Source: Bdellovibrio sp. (GTDB lineage Bacteria > Bdellovibrionota > Bacteriovoracia > Bacteriovoracales > Bacteriovoracaceae). Taken from it: 64,000 bases of DNA. The position numbers and the translations under genes were made by a program. The stretch lies in the NCBI GenBank assembly GCA_016187935.1, contig JACPIU010000009.1:1-64000 (forward strand), written 5' to 3'. Below, in pieces: positions 54,405-62,586 of this stretch (positions are counted from its first letter, which is position 1; each line of letters begins with the position of its first letter). Below the pieces are notes generated by a model. It had not been told where the DNA came from, did no database searches, and saw only the letters and a list, made by a program, of their open reading frames with translations.

Positions 54405-55919
54405 TCACAGTAGAGGGTCTTTACATAACTCCATGATGTCTGAAGCATAGCTAGAGAACTTACTAACAAATTGCGACGACAGGCCAGTTTTTTCATTTAA
54501 TGGTATCTGCAGCATTGTAATTTTTTTTGTTTCTCTATTATTGTTATGTTCTTGATGATTACTCGTGGTTCTTGATGTACGCACGACAGGGACAGAATAC
54601 TTAAAAGAAATTGTAAGTGCCGTGGTGTTAAAGCGGTCCATACTGATTCCAAATTCATTTGGTCGATAACGATCCTGTGAGATTGATTTTATATTGCGAA
54701 AATCCAAGGGGCCGGAATCTTCCCAAGATTCACTATCGGCCGGGGTATATTGATATAAATAGGAATGCTTAAGTACCTTCGTCCTACACGCCGACGAAAA
54801 ATCGTGATCTTCACGTGAATAAAGAAATGCGCTCCCACTCAAGGCGGGATACCCACCGTCGCGATGCCCGTCGTAAGTGACACTATGGTATTCAGAAAAA
54901 AGATTGTATAATTCTTCTGTTAGTTTATATATCTGTTGGTAAGCCTCTGCTTGAGTCTTTGATAGACCCTTAATGTCGGTGATTTTGAAACCCCATTCTG
55001 TGCTAACATTCGGATTTTCACTCATTATGCTTATGGTTAGGGTATCACCTGGAAAAAAGAAAGTTTTGCCCTTTACCCAGTCGCCATCACCATGCTCATT
55101 TCCATTTATAACTATAGTATCGCCCTCTCTCGTCGCACTCTGAACATCAAATGTAACCTTCAACATGGCGGCCTTAGGGAGCTTGTACACCAGAGTTTCA
55201 TTACTAACATAAGGGTGTTTGGATTCAGGAAAGTTATTACCAGTCAAAACTACGTTACAGTTGGTCTGCTCGTTTAGTGTTCCGGTATTCACTTCACCTT
55301 GGGAAACTTTGCTGCAGCCTTGAACTAAGGCATCGCCGGTAATAACTGCGTTGCCTGAAATAACTGCCTGACCTTGGACTCGGGCATTGCCTGAAATTAC
55401 GGCATTTTCCGTTACCGTGGCATCGCCTGTGACACGCGCATTGTCGGTCACTTTCACGAGATTATCTTCGGATTCATTGGAAACCTGGGCATTTCCGGCC
55501 ACGATGGCCTTTTTGTCCACTCGAACACTTCCGCTGACGAGAGCATCCCCGTAAATTTTTGCTTCCCCCAAAACTGTTGCGGAGTTCTCAACCACAGCGT
55601 TGTCGTAGACCTGGGCCGACTCAGAAACCTGCGCGCCCTTCACAATGGCATTGCCGTAAATCTTGGCCCGACCGGAAATCTGTGAACTGCCACAGATGGC
55701 GGCCTTAGGTCCAATAAAAACGTTATCCGTCACATCATCAACAAAGGATTCATTGGAAACAAATCCGCCTTTTTGAGGGTTTCTTATTCTATAGTTTGTA
55801 TAATAATATCCTTCTTCGTCGGGGCATAAAGGGCTAGTTTCGGCCAAAGCTACTGACACTAAAAGCACTATCGAAAAAGCTCCGATCGAAAAGTAGCATC
55901 CAAATAGACGCAAATTCAT
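54405..55919 (-). CDS. Exported hexapeptide-repeat (left-handed beta-helix) protein
   Basis: This is a 504-residue protein; ATG 55919 follows GGGAGGA and begins a signal peptide ending ALAETS. Residues about 65-235 are hexapeptide repeats (AKIYGNAIVKGAQV, ATVLGEAKIYGDALVSG, NAVISGNARVQGQAVISG), which form a left-handed beta-helix. In transferases of this type the helix is cytoplasmic and trimeric; here it is exported, so a structural or polymer-forming role like that of bactofilin-type or adhesin helices is possible. The C-terminal 250 residues are unassigned, with beta-rich sequence. A single gene on its strand. Confidence 0.7.
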   Translation of the reverse strand: MNLRLFGCYFSIGAFSIVLLVSVALAETSPLCPDEEGYYYTNYRIRNPQKGGFVSNESFVDDVTDNVFIGPKAAICGSSQISGRAKIYGNAIVKGAQVSESAQVYDNAVVENSATVLGEAKIYGDALVSGSVRVDKKAIVAGNAQVSNESEDNLVKVTDNARVTGDATVTENAVISGNARVQGQAVISGNAVITGDALVQGCSKVSQGEVNTGTLNEQTNCNVVLTGNNFPESKHPYVSNETLVYKLPKAAMLKVTFDVQSATREGDTIVINGNEHGDGDWVKGKTFFFPGDTLTISIMSENPNVSTEWGFKITDIKGLSKTQAEAYQQIYKLTEELYNLFSEYHSVTYDGHRDGGYPALSGSAFLYSREDHDFSSACRTKVLKHSYLYQYTPADSESWEDSGPLDFRNIKSISQDRYRPNEFGISMDRFNTTALTISFKYSVPVVRTSRTTSNHQEHNNNRETKKITMLQIPLNEKTGLSSQFVSKFSSYASDIMELCKDPLL

Positions 55920-56324
55920 ATGTCCTCCCATCACCTGCTTAAAATATTTCATGCGTAATAACGATAAAGATACAAGAGCAAGTTATTTCTAGACATTGTT
56001 ATTTTTTTCACGTCTAAGCCCCGCAGCCCTAGACACTGCTCGTTAAAAACATGACTCGCTGGAGCATGAGACAAATTAAACACACTTTCTCTCCCCTAGA
56101 ATCGCTATTACGAGGTGGACAATATATGCCTAGTTCGTCTTTGCCTTCGAGAATGGTGGAATCGTTGCCGTCCCCCGAATAAGCAAGATGAGGTCACCAA
56201 TCCCTACATAATTAAAAAAATGTTGAACCATCTTGGCTTTGAATGGGAAGTTGTCGCCCTCCCCCGCCTCGCGGCCCTCCAGTTTATAACTATGCCCATC
56301 ATCTATCTTCTACCCTTACAACGG
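55920..56324. other. Intergenic stretch without a supported gene
   Basis: Short frames exist on the plus strand (for example from 56115) but have no ribosome-binding site and unlikely composition. There is a run of G/C-rich sequence near 56260. I see no terminator or RNA gene. It ends in the left copy of the direct repeat that flanks the next gene. Confidence 0.4.
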
Positions 56325-56346
56325 CTAGGCGTGTGGCACCCTTAGC
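56325..56346. repeat. Direct repeat flanking a small gene, left copy
   Basis: CTAGGCGTGTGGC, then an extra A, then CCCTTAGC. It equals 56848-56868 except for that one inserted base. It lies just after the stop of the minus-strand gene 56354-56842. Read on the minus strand it forms an imperfect hairpin (GCTAAGG...CCTAGC), a little like a very short integron attC site, but the core GTTRRRY/RYYYAAC boxes are incomplete. Confidence 0.55.
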
Positions 56347-56353
56347 TTGGGGA

Positions 56354-56842
56354 TCACAATGCCGATCCGGCCTTGATAACGCATTTTCGAAGAGCTGTGA
56401 CAGCACCACGTCTCAGTTCAATCACCCGTGCCTCATCCAGCTTGCCCTTGTCTCGCAGGATCTTCAGCCTGTCATCGAAATTTCTCAACATGACTAGATC
56501 ATCTCCCTTCAGGCAATCTGCTACTCCGTATCTCTTCGTTAGGTGGCCTTTGAGACGGGCCTCGTAGGCCCTGCTCAGTTCGAATCCGAGTTCAGGTTGC
56601 TCCGCCTCGAGTTTCTTCAGGCGCATAAGAATGGTGTCTGCTTCAACTAGATAGTCTTTCTTCGATGCTTCTTCCGCTTCTTTCCATGCAACCGTGCGAT
56701 AATCGTCGAATGCTCGCTTGCCATCCTCGCTATTTAGAAATTGATCTAGAGCAGTGACCCTCTCGGCTTGAGTCGCGCTCTTAAGAATCTTCTTAAGAGC
56801 GGCCAAGTCGCCCCCTAGTCCGACGATGTAGCTCACATGCAC
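56354..56842 (-). CDS. Small helical protein in a repeat-flanked cassette
   Basis: This is a 162-residue protein with a GTG start at 56842, inside or next to the right repeat. It is almost all helix with many charges (LKKILKSATQAERVTALDQF, AWKEAEEASKKDYLVEADTI), no signal peptide, no membrane helix and two Cys. The stop lies eight bases before the left repeat. A single promoter-less frame filling the space between two direct repeats is the layout of a mobile gene cassette. I do not recognise the protein. The reading frame is a good length but, without homologues, coding is not certain. Confidence 0.5.
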   Translation of the reverse strand: MHVSYIVGLGGDLAALKKILKSATQAERVTALDQFLNSEDGKRAFDDYRTVAWKEAEEASKKDYLVEADTILMRLKKLEAEQPELGFELSRAYEARLKGHLTKRYGVADCLKGDDLVMLRNFDDRLKILRDKGKLDEARVIELRRGAVTALRKCVIKAGSAL

Positions 56843-56847
56843 AATGC

Positions 56848-56868
56848 CTAGGCGTGTGGCCCCTTAGC
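56848..56868. repeat. Direct repeat flanking a small gene, right copy
   Basis: CTAGGCGTGTGGC followed by CCCTTAGC, 21 bases, in direct orientation with the copy at 56325-56346. It continues into GTTATGA, which looks like an attC-type boundary but does not fit the GTTRRRY box exactly. Confidence 0.55.
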
Positions 56869-57024
56869 GTTATGAGGTGATAAGATCGTCTTTCAGCTTT
56901 TCTCCCGACACAAAATATGGCTTTATTACATTGTCAGGAGCGCTCTTTATTCAGATCCCTAGGTTCATCTAGAGGTTTCATTCGGCCGCACCTCTGTGGT
57001 GACCCCAAGCTCAATATTCCCTCG

Positions 57025-58434
57025 CTAGCGCGACCGCACGCAGCGCACGGCATAATTAGGGTCGACGCTGCGGTAGATGATGGGGAGGCCACCACTGCCG
57101 CCACTGAGTGTGTAGACAGTGGGTGCGCCAACGATTACAAAGACATAATTCGAAGACAAGAACCAGTAATTCCCAAGATCTCCTGCTGGGCGCTTGTAGC
57201 CCTTGTAATTAAAGTAGAAGTAATCTGGATTCCCCGAGCTGTCTGATCCTTTTATAAGGTCGTATCCATCCTTCTTCGTCTCGCTGATCCCCTGCGCTCC
57301 CAGGCTTTGCGAAACCAGCGCAAGCTCGCGGGCCGTGGGTAGCCGCATTCCCTTGTCCTGGCAAATTCTTCTCGCTTCATCCTGTTCGACTCCTGTTTTT
57401 AAAATCCCGGTCAGTTCAGGTGTCTCATTTTTCAAGGGGGCCCCCTGGGGCGTCCATTTCCCATAAGGTCCGACACAGGTACGGGCCCCCAGAAGCGATT
57501 CACCCCAGTACAAACTCACCTCGTGAATGTTCGAATAAAAATCGTAAAAGTTATAAAGCGTACAATAGTTTATTGAAAAAAGGCCCGTTTGGCACTCTTC
57601 GAGCGTCTTCGGTGGCTTATTATAAAGAACCCATCTCCCATCGACAAAAAAATCACATTTCCGGATTTCCTTTTCTCCCACCACGCTTGACTGCAATTGA
57701 TCGGCATCATTAGCATCATTAGCATCATTTTGGCCGGCGCTCCCTGTGTCAGATGAGGACGCTTCGGTGCTACCAGTATCCGAAACGCCTGTAGAAACCG
57801 CTTCCAGGGAGGCCTCTGGCGAAACATCGATGACCTCTACTTCCTCGTCCTCGTCAACGTCCTCGTCAACGTCCTCGTCATCGTCAACGTCCTCGTCATC
57901 GTCATCGTCACGAAATTGGCCCTCATTTCCATTATTATCAAGAGATGAATCTGAAAGCTTCGGCAGCTGGTCAATTAAGTCACTGTAATTATCCTGCTTA
58001 CTTGTGGATAGTTCTTTGGAAATTCGCCTAAGATCGTACCTATAGATCTCTGGATACTTTAAGCTGTCTGCCAGCGTGATTATATCCAGTCGGTAAGAAG
58101 CACTGGTTAAAAACTGATAAAGATTGCCCAGGTGGAAAGGTTTCAGAGTTTTGTCCCTCAGAAAGCACATCACCTTGATTATCACAATAAGAGCATCTTC
58201 GGCGTTATGGCGATAAAGTGGTCTGGACCATTTAAGAGACTGCATAAGCATGGAGAAAATTTCCGTCTCTGTGCCAGTCAAAATGCGAGGGAGCGGAAGC
58301 TTGTCGGCATTGGCATTCATTACATTACTGCTGATTGCGGATAGCTCTCCATCCATTGATTCTTGGGAATTAGGATCGATGCAACCAAACAAGACAGTAA
58401 AAAAGAAGAAAATGCAGGCCAGATAAATTCGCAC
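57025..58434 (-). CDS. Lipoprotein with acidic repeat tract and Lcl/DUF1566-like C-terminal domain
   Basis: This is a 469-residue lipoprotein: the signal ends in VLFGC with Cys18. A helical N-terminal domain (about 40-170) leads to a run of Asp/Glu/Val (DDDDDEDVDDDEDVDEDVDE, about 177-198), a Ser/Thr/Ala-rich spacer, and an Asn-Asp-Ala repeat. The C-terminal 200 residues contain EARRICQDKGMRLPTARELA, YWFLSSN and a closing YAVRCVRSR, which match the DUF1566/Lcl or sulfatase-modifying-enzyme-like domain common in surface proteins of large-genome bacteria. The acidic linker suggests calcium or polycation binding. It is probably at the outer membrane surface. Confidence 0.7.
   Translation of the reverse strand: MRIYLACIFFFFTVLFGCIDPNSQESMDGELSAISSNVMNANADKLPLPRILTGTETEIFSMLMQSLKWSRPLYRHNAEDALIVIIKVMCFLRDKTLKPFHLGNLYQFLTSASYRLDIITLADSLKYPEIYRYDLRRISKELSTSKQDNYSDLIDQLPKLSDSSLDNNGNEGQFRDDDDDEDVDDDEDVDEDVDEDEEVEVIDVSPEASLEAVSTGVSDTGSTEASSSDTGSAGQNDANDANDADQLQSSVVGEKEIRKCDFFVDGRWVLYNKPPKTLEECQTGLFSINYCTLYNFYDFYSNIHEVSLYWGESLLGARTCVGPYGKWTPQGAPLKNETPELTGILKTGVEQDEARRICQDKGMRLPTARELALVSQSLGAQGISETKKDGYDLIKGSDSSGNPDYFYFNYKGYKRPAGDLGNYWFLSSNYVFVIVGAPTVYTLSGGSGGLPIIYRSVDPNYAVRCVRSR
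57702..57729. repeat. 9-bp tandem repeat in coding sequence
   Basis: About three copies of GCATCATTA (plus strand) encode the Asn-Asp-Ala repeat of the lipoprotein. Copy-number change would add or remove three residues without breaking the frame. Confidence 0.7.
57844..57911. repeat. 12/6-bp tandem repeat coding for an acidic tract
   Basis: Imperfect repeats of the type CTCGTCAACGTC and CTCGTCATCGTC on the plus strand encode the Asp/Glu/Val run of the lipoprotein on the minus strand. Units are multiples of three, so slippage would change tract length, not frame. Confidence 0.75.
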
Positions 58435-58637
58435 TTCAACCTCCCTGTAAATGACTCAAGCTTAATTATGCGCCTTGCGCATGTTTACCTGATCATCAGT
58501 GGTAATTTATTGAATTCAGACAGCAGCTGCTTTTTCTAGTTCTGGGTAGTTAGCTAAAATGTGTTGGTAATCATACCGTGATGCCCCTAACAATTGCCAC
58601 AATCTTAAGTGTGTTTAGATTTTCCAACGACAGCTCC
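58435..58637. other. Intergenic stretch, nothing recognised
   Basis: This presumably contains the promoter of the minus-strand lipoprotein ending near 58434 and leads into the dispersed repeat at 58638. No gene, RNA or terminator was recognised. Confidence 0.4.
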
Positions 58638-58661
58638 GGTCGAAGACTAGCGCAGCTAAAT
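58638..58661 (+). repeat. 24-bp dispersed repeat, copy 2
   Basis: This matches 2570-2593 at 22 of 24 positions in the same orientation. Like the first copy it lies at the edge of a segment with transferred or decayed genes, here the acetyltransferase/VOC remnants. The function is unknown. Confidence 0.5.
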
Positions 58662-58725
58662 ATTACAGGGTTCCCCCGCAGATTCCTCTCATTCCAGGAG
58701 AATGGTTTGACTGCTGGATCATTAG

Positions 58726-58833
58726 AAAATTATCCATGAGAGCAATCCGTGGCCTCCATTTTTTACCACTCAAGGTTATACTGAACTTGTCGACGCAGAC
58801 GAAAAGGGTACTCATTTGGAGAATCAATGCTAG
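58726..58833 (+). pseudogene. Possible 3' remnant of an acetyltransferase gene
   Basis: An open stretch after TAG 58723 reads PPFFTTQGYTELVDADEKGT and ends HLENQC with a stop at 58831. The Gly-Tyr-x-Glu and acidic turn followed by His-Leu-Glu resemble the C-terminal strands of GNAT acetyltransferases. The stop overlaps the next start (ATGCTAG), as in an operon. No 5' part is present, so this is at best a relic; the match is weak. Confidence 0.3.
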
Positions 58834-59033
58834 ATCATTTTGGATTCAATGTTCAAAACTTGGAAAAAAGTGTGCTGTTCTACGAAAAGTGCCTAGAACC
58901 GCTTGGGTTGGAAATTATCGAGCAACAAGACTCAGACTTCTGCAAAAGAATCGAGAGAAAGTCCGCTCATTTCTTCAAGTCAAGAATACACGCTATGCTG
59001 CGATCAAATAGCGTGGTTGGAGCCGAGTCATGA
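58827..59033 (+). pseudogene. Truncated VOC/glyoxalase-family gene
   Basis: The ATG at 58827, after GGAGA, starts LDHFGFNVQNLEKSVLFYEK and LEPLGLEII, the standard first strand and helix of vicinal-oxygen-chelate proteins. After about residue 37 the sequence no longer fits, and the frame ends after 68 residues instead of the usual 120-130, so most of the domain has been deleted. Its stop overlaps the start of the GNAT gene by ATGA, so the downstream gene may still be translated from this message. Confidence 0.6.
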
Positions 59034-59599
59034 GAATCAGTATCAAGCCGATCGATGGACTGAGAAGAACGGATTTTTACCAGGTACATTCCAAGGAAAA
59101 TGGCGAAGGTTGGTGTAACTGCGTGGCCTGGTGGGTGCCTACCTGGGATGGCTGGGAAGAGCGCTCGGCCGATGAAAACAGGATACTGAGAGACTCGCTC
59201 TTTGATCGAGGGGAGTTTGATGGGTACCTGCTCTACGTGAATGAGAAGCCCGTCGGTTGGTGTCAGTGCGGTCCGAGAGATCGGCTCGCTAAACTTGTAA
59301 GTCAATCCAAACTGGAGCCATCGCCTGAAACTTGGGCCGTCACCTGTTTTGTCATCATTCCTGCCCATCGGCAGAAGGGGCTGACCCACGTGTTCTTGAA
59401 GGAGATCCTTGCTGACCTCAGAGAAAAGGGCATTCAGCATGTTCAAGCCTTTCCCAAGTGCGGTCAAGGATTAGGCGATGGCGAAGTCTGGACTGGTCCA
59501 GAGTCGCTCTTCATTAAAGCGGGATTCGATATTGAGAGAATGCATCCTCAGTGGCCAATCTACGGGAAGTGGCTTAATCCAGCATCGGGCAAGACCTGA
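59030..59599 (+). CDS. GNAT-family N-acetyltransferase
   Basis: This is a 189-residue protein. TWAVTCFVIIPAHRQKGLTH is the beta-4/loop segment where GNAT enzymes bind acetyl-CoA (Q/R-x-x-G-x-G/A; here Arg-Gln-Lys-Gly-Leu-Thr), followed by FLKEILADLREKGIQHVQAF and the terminal PESLFIKAGFDIER. Good similarity to small-molecule acetyltransferases with an N-terminal beta sheet carrying a conserved Trp-Trp pair (AWWVP). The substrate is unknown. TTGGAG precedes the ATG, which overlaps the stop of the truncated VOC gene. Confidence 0.75.
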   Translation: MRISIKPIDGLRRTDFYQVHSKENGEGWCNCVAWWVPTWDGWEERSADENRILRDSLFDRGEFDGYLLYVNEKPVGWCQCGPRDRLAKLVSQSKLEPSPETWAVTCFVIIPAHRQKGLTHVFLKEILADLREKGIQHVQAFPKCGQGLGDGEVWTGPESLFIKAGFDIERMHPQWPIYGKWLNPASGKT

Positions 59600-59815
59600 A
59601 CATACTTGTGAACTGGTTAATAGTTCGGAACTTTGGGCGAAGAGCGGCGATCATTTTAAACATTCATCGCTTCAAAGAGAACTTACCTACTTGACGACTA
59701 AAGCTAGACTTGCGCAAGCAGCGGGTATTAATGGCCTTATTGACAGTAATTCCAGGTTGCAAATAAAATTTTTACAGGCAGGGAACCTGTGTTGAGACTT
59801 GAATAGGCGATTAAA

Positions 59816-62467
59816 ATGATTTTGTATGCAAAGTTGGCGCTTGCGTCTCTGCTTATAGTTCAGGTGGTGTGGGCCAACGTTGATGATCAACCGTCCGGTT
59901 GGTACTTTACTTCTGATGGAAGTGAGGAAGGATACCCGGTCTTTGTCACCAATGACTATGGTGAAACGCTTTCCAATCAAAATGTGCCTGCGACAATTTC
60001 CAATGACCAGAAATATCAAACAGCTGTCAAGGCCCTGCGTGCTGCTCCCAAACTAGACACCAAGTTGCCGACCACAGATGGTGGAATCATCACTGTCAAA
60101 GATGTCCTGGCCATGCCAGTAATCAATACGGAAATTCGTTCGGACGGAAAACTGCATTATCTCGGGACAAGTGAGCTGTGCCCTGATAGTCGACTGCCGA
60201 TGGGGAAGCTTCTCTTTTGCCTGCGCTCGGCCTCAGATCAATTAGAGGTGGAAATCGGCAACGCTCAAGAGTATGCCAAAAAGGTCGGCGCGCAAACCGA
60301 AGAAGTGCAAAACACCATAACACAAATGCAGTATATGCGATCAGTGGTCCGTGTCTGTATGAATACTTTGGCCCAGGCCCATGAATTGCCCACCAAGAAT
60401 ATGTCCGCAAATTTTCACAAAATTGCTCCTGGCCCTGATGGAAAAAAGAAAACAGGACTCGGGTTGTCTCCCTACCTACCACGACCGCGCGTCAGCAATT
60501 CCCCCTTGCGCAAAGGCAATGGCACTTTTTCTTCTGACTATCTCGATTGCTTTTGGCGGCCAGAGGACAGGGCCCCTATTCTCTTGGCCGATCAAATTGA
60601 ATGTAGACTCATGGGAACCCATCTTGAAATTTTTGCTCCTGAACTTGAGAAAATCTATAAAGGCATCTCTGCTCACGCTTTTACCCAATCCTATTTTGAG
60701 GCCTTGAGGATGGAGGCGATTGCTCGTGCTATTAAGGCGGATCATGAGCTAACAGGCTTTACCGCAGATCCATACGATATGCCGAATCGTTGCGAACCCT
60801 TCAAGAAAGGTTTTGATCGCTTTGCCGCTGCCACCAAACCACGTCCCAATATCCCTTCGGCCGATGAACTCTTAAAAGTGGCCGAAGAAATAAACAATGT
60901 CGCACAGGTGGCACGAAAACTTCAGAAATTTCTGAATAAATGTGTCATCCCGGGTTATCTAGACGAAGAAGGGAACGTTTGTCTTCTTGAACGCATAGAG
61001 GAGACCAAAAAGGAACTGATGATCTTGGAAAAGGTCATTCTCGATAGGCTGGTGCAATACCCTTATCTCAGGGCAGGTCACTCGGCAAAAAAAGAAGTTT
61101 ATGAGAATCTTCCCTACGTCGACAAGTTAGTGAAAGCAAAACCAGCTGACCTTGCGCGAATCAGAGATGCGGCCATCTATCAAGTCCATTTGGATTTTCG
61201 TACTACTCTTCAAAAATTTTGTAAAAGTTCACACGCCGATTCAGACTGGGATAACCTTGTTAATATGCCCGAGATCACTAGCGCCGTTTTGGCCAAGTTT
61301 CCCGAATTCACAAAAGTTCAAGAATGTGCAGAGTTTCGCTACAAGAAAGAACAATTTAATAAGTCCTTAGGCAATTTCCTTCTGGGATTTGGTTGTGCCA
61401 TCGGTTCTGTTGTGCCGGGAGTGGGCCCGGCCTGCGCTGCCTACTACCTGGGAACAGCAGTTTCAGATTATATGGATGCTTCAACTGATCTACGATGGAA
61501 GCAGGCCTGCTTAAGCACTGCAGCTGCAGAGGAAGATAAGACTATCTGCAGTTCGCAAGATTATTTGAGCGCACGTGAGAACTATGATGATGCTGTGACG
61601 GAACTGGTGATAAGAGGAATCTTTGCAGGAATGGAGGGGGCGGGACAGATCGCGCGTGGAATCAGTTCTATTCGTGCCGCCGCGAGAGAGACTCGAGATA
61701 TTGCCGAACTCGAACGAGTGGCCGCACGCTTGCGCTCAGCACGCAGTTTGGAAGAGGCCAAAGCTCTCACTAGTGCAGAAGGAAGAATTTTTGATGGAAC
61801 GGTCGGGGCCCCGAGAAACAATGTTGGGGCACTTGAATTCGAGCGCATTCCCGAAGCTGACTTCGTTGCTTATCAACAAACCCCGCCAGTGCGCTTATCC
61901 AGGCAGCCTACCGAGGAATCACTATTGGGCCGCGCCTCGACTGGAGCAGCAGGTCCAGGGGAGCGTGCGGGCGGTGTCTATCGTGCTGTCACAAGTGATG
62001 GACAAGAAGTTGCTGTGAAGATTTATGGTGATTTTACCGCGCTCGAACGACTCGGGGGAGTCGAGAATGCGGAAAAGTATATGATCGCTGAAATGGCCAA
62101 GGCAAAAGAACTTGAGCGCATGGGGCTTGGGCCAAAAGTCTATGGCACGACTCGTCTTGAGGATGGCCGTTTAGGTTTGGTCACGGATGTGGTGCCAGGC
62201 AAGTTTCAGTCTGAGGCCGGGGCCTTTATCAATCAAAATACTTATAAGGATATCGAACAGGCCATTCAAACTTTGAACAAGAATGGTTATGGTGCTGGTT
62301 TAGATTTTCAGTTCATGATCAAACCAAACGGACATATTGCAGTTGTAGATTCTGTCATGCTCACTCCTTTGTCCCAATGTGCAAATAGTTGTAGAACTAC
62401 GGAAGAAATTATTGAGGGAGTTAAACAAACCTGGGCCAAATGGGCGATCGAAAATAAGCCAAAGTAA
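59816..62467 (+). CDS. Exported protein with C-terminal protein-kinase-like domain
   Basis: This is an 883-residue protein with a signal peptide (about 20 residues, ending VVWANVD). Residues about 100-500 are helical with Cys pairs and unassigned. A glycine-rich hydrophobic segment (about 520-550, GFGCAIGSVVPGVGPACAAY) could enter a membrane. A helical linker (IARGISSIRAAARETRDIAE) looks like those preceding toxin modules. The C-terminal 170 residues read as the small lobe and hinge of a protein kinase: GGVYRAVTSDGQEVAVKIYG with Lys735, an Ala-Glu-Met helix, and GRLGLVTDVVPG as hinge. DFQFMIKPNGHIAVVD with Asp845 then stands in place of the catalytic loop and metal site. HRD is absent, so it may be an atypical kinase, a pseudokinase or another transferase. 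Similar small kinase folds occur in effectors. Confidence 0.6.
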   Translation: MILYAKLALASLLIVQVVWANVDDQPSGWYFTSDGSEEGYPVFVTNDYGETLSNQNVPATISNDQKYQTAVKALRAAPKLDTKLPTTDGGIITVKDVLAMPVINTEIRSDGKLHYLGTSELCPDSRLPMGKLLFCLRSASDQLEVEIGNAQEYAKKVGAQTEEVQNTITQMQYMRSVVRVCMNTLAQAHELPTKNMSANFHKIAPGPDGKKKTGLGLSPYLPRPRVSNSPLRKGNGTFSSDYLDCFWRPEDRAPILLADQIECRLMGTHLEIFAPELEKIYKGISAHAFTQSYFEALRMEAIARAIKADHELTGFTADPYDMPNRCEPFKKGFDRFAAATKPRPNIPSADELLKVAEEINNVAQVARKLQKFLNKCVIPGYLDEEGNVCLLERIEETKKELMILEKVILDRLVQYPYLRAGHSAKKEVYENLPYVDKLVKAKPADLARIRDAAIYQVHLDFRTTLQKFCKSSHADSDWDNLVNMPEITSAVLAKFPEFTKVQECAEFRYKKEQFNKSLGNFLLGFGCAIGSVVPGVGPACAAYYLGTAVSDYMDASTDLRWKQACLSTAAAEEDKTICSSQDYLSARENYDDAVTELVIRGIFAGMEGAGQIARGISSIRAAARETRDIAELERVAARLRSARSLEEAKALTSAEGRIFDGTVGAPRNNVGALEFERIPEADFVAYQQTPPVRLSRQPTEESLLGRASTGAAGPGERAGGVYRAVTSDGQEVAVKIYGDFTALERLGGVENAEKYMIAEMAKAKELERMGLGPKVYGTTRLEDGRLGLVTDVVPGKFQSEAGAFINQNTYKDIEQAIQTLNKNGYGAGLDFQFMIKPNGHIAVVDSVMLTPLSQCANSCRTTEEIIEGVKQTWAKWAIENKPK

Positions 62468-62586
62468 AACGGTCCGAATGTAATATGAAGTCGCACCATC
62501 TTACGTATTTCTGGCCTCCCGTAATGCATCTTACATGACCGGACAAATTCTTCACCCCAATGGTGGAGAAGTGGTGAATGGGTAGA

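Noticed and set aside
56115-56345. Plus-strand frame before the cassette gene
   Set aside because: It has no ribosome-binding site, is odd in composition, and runs into the direct repeat.
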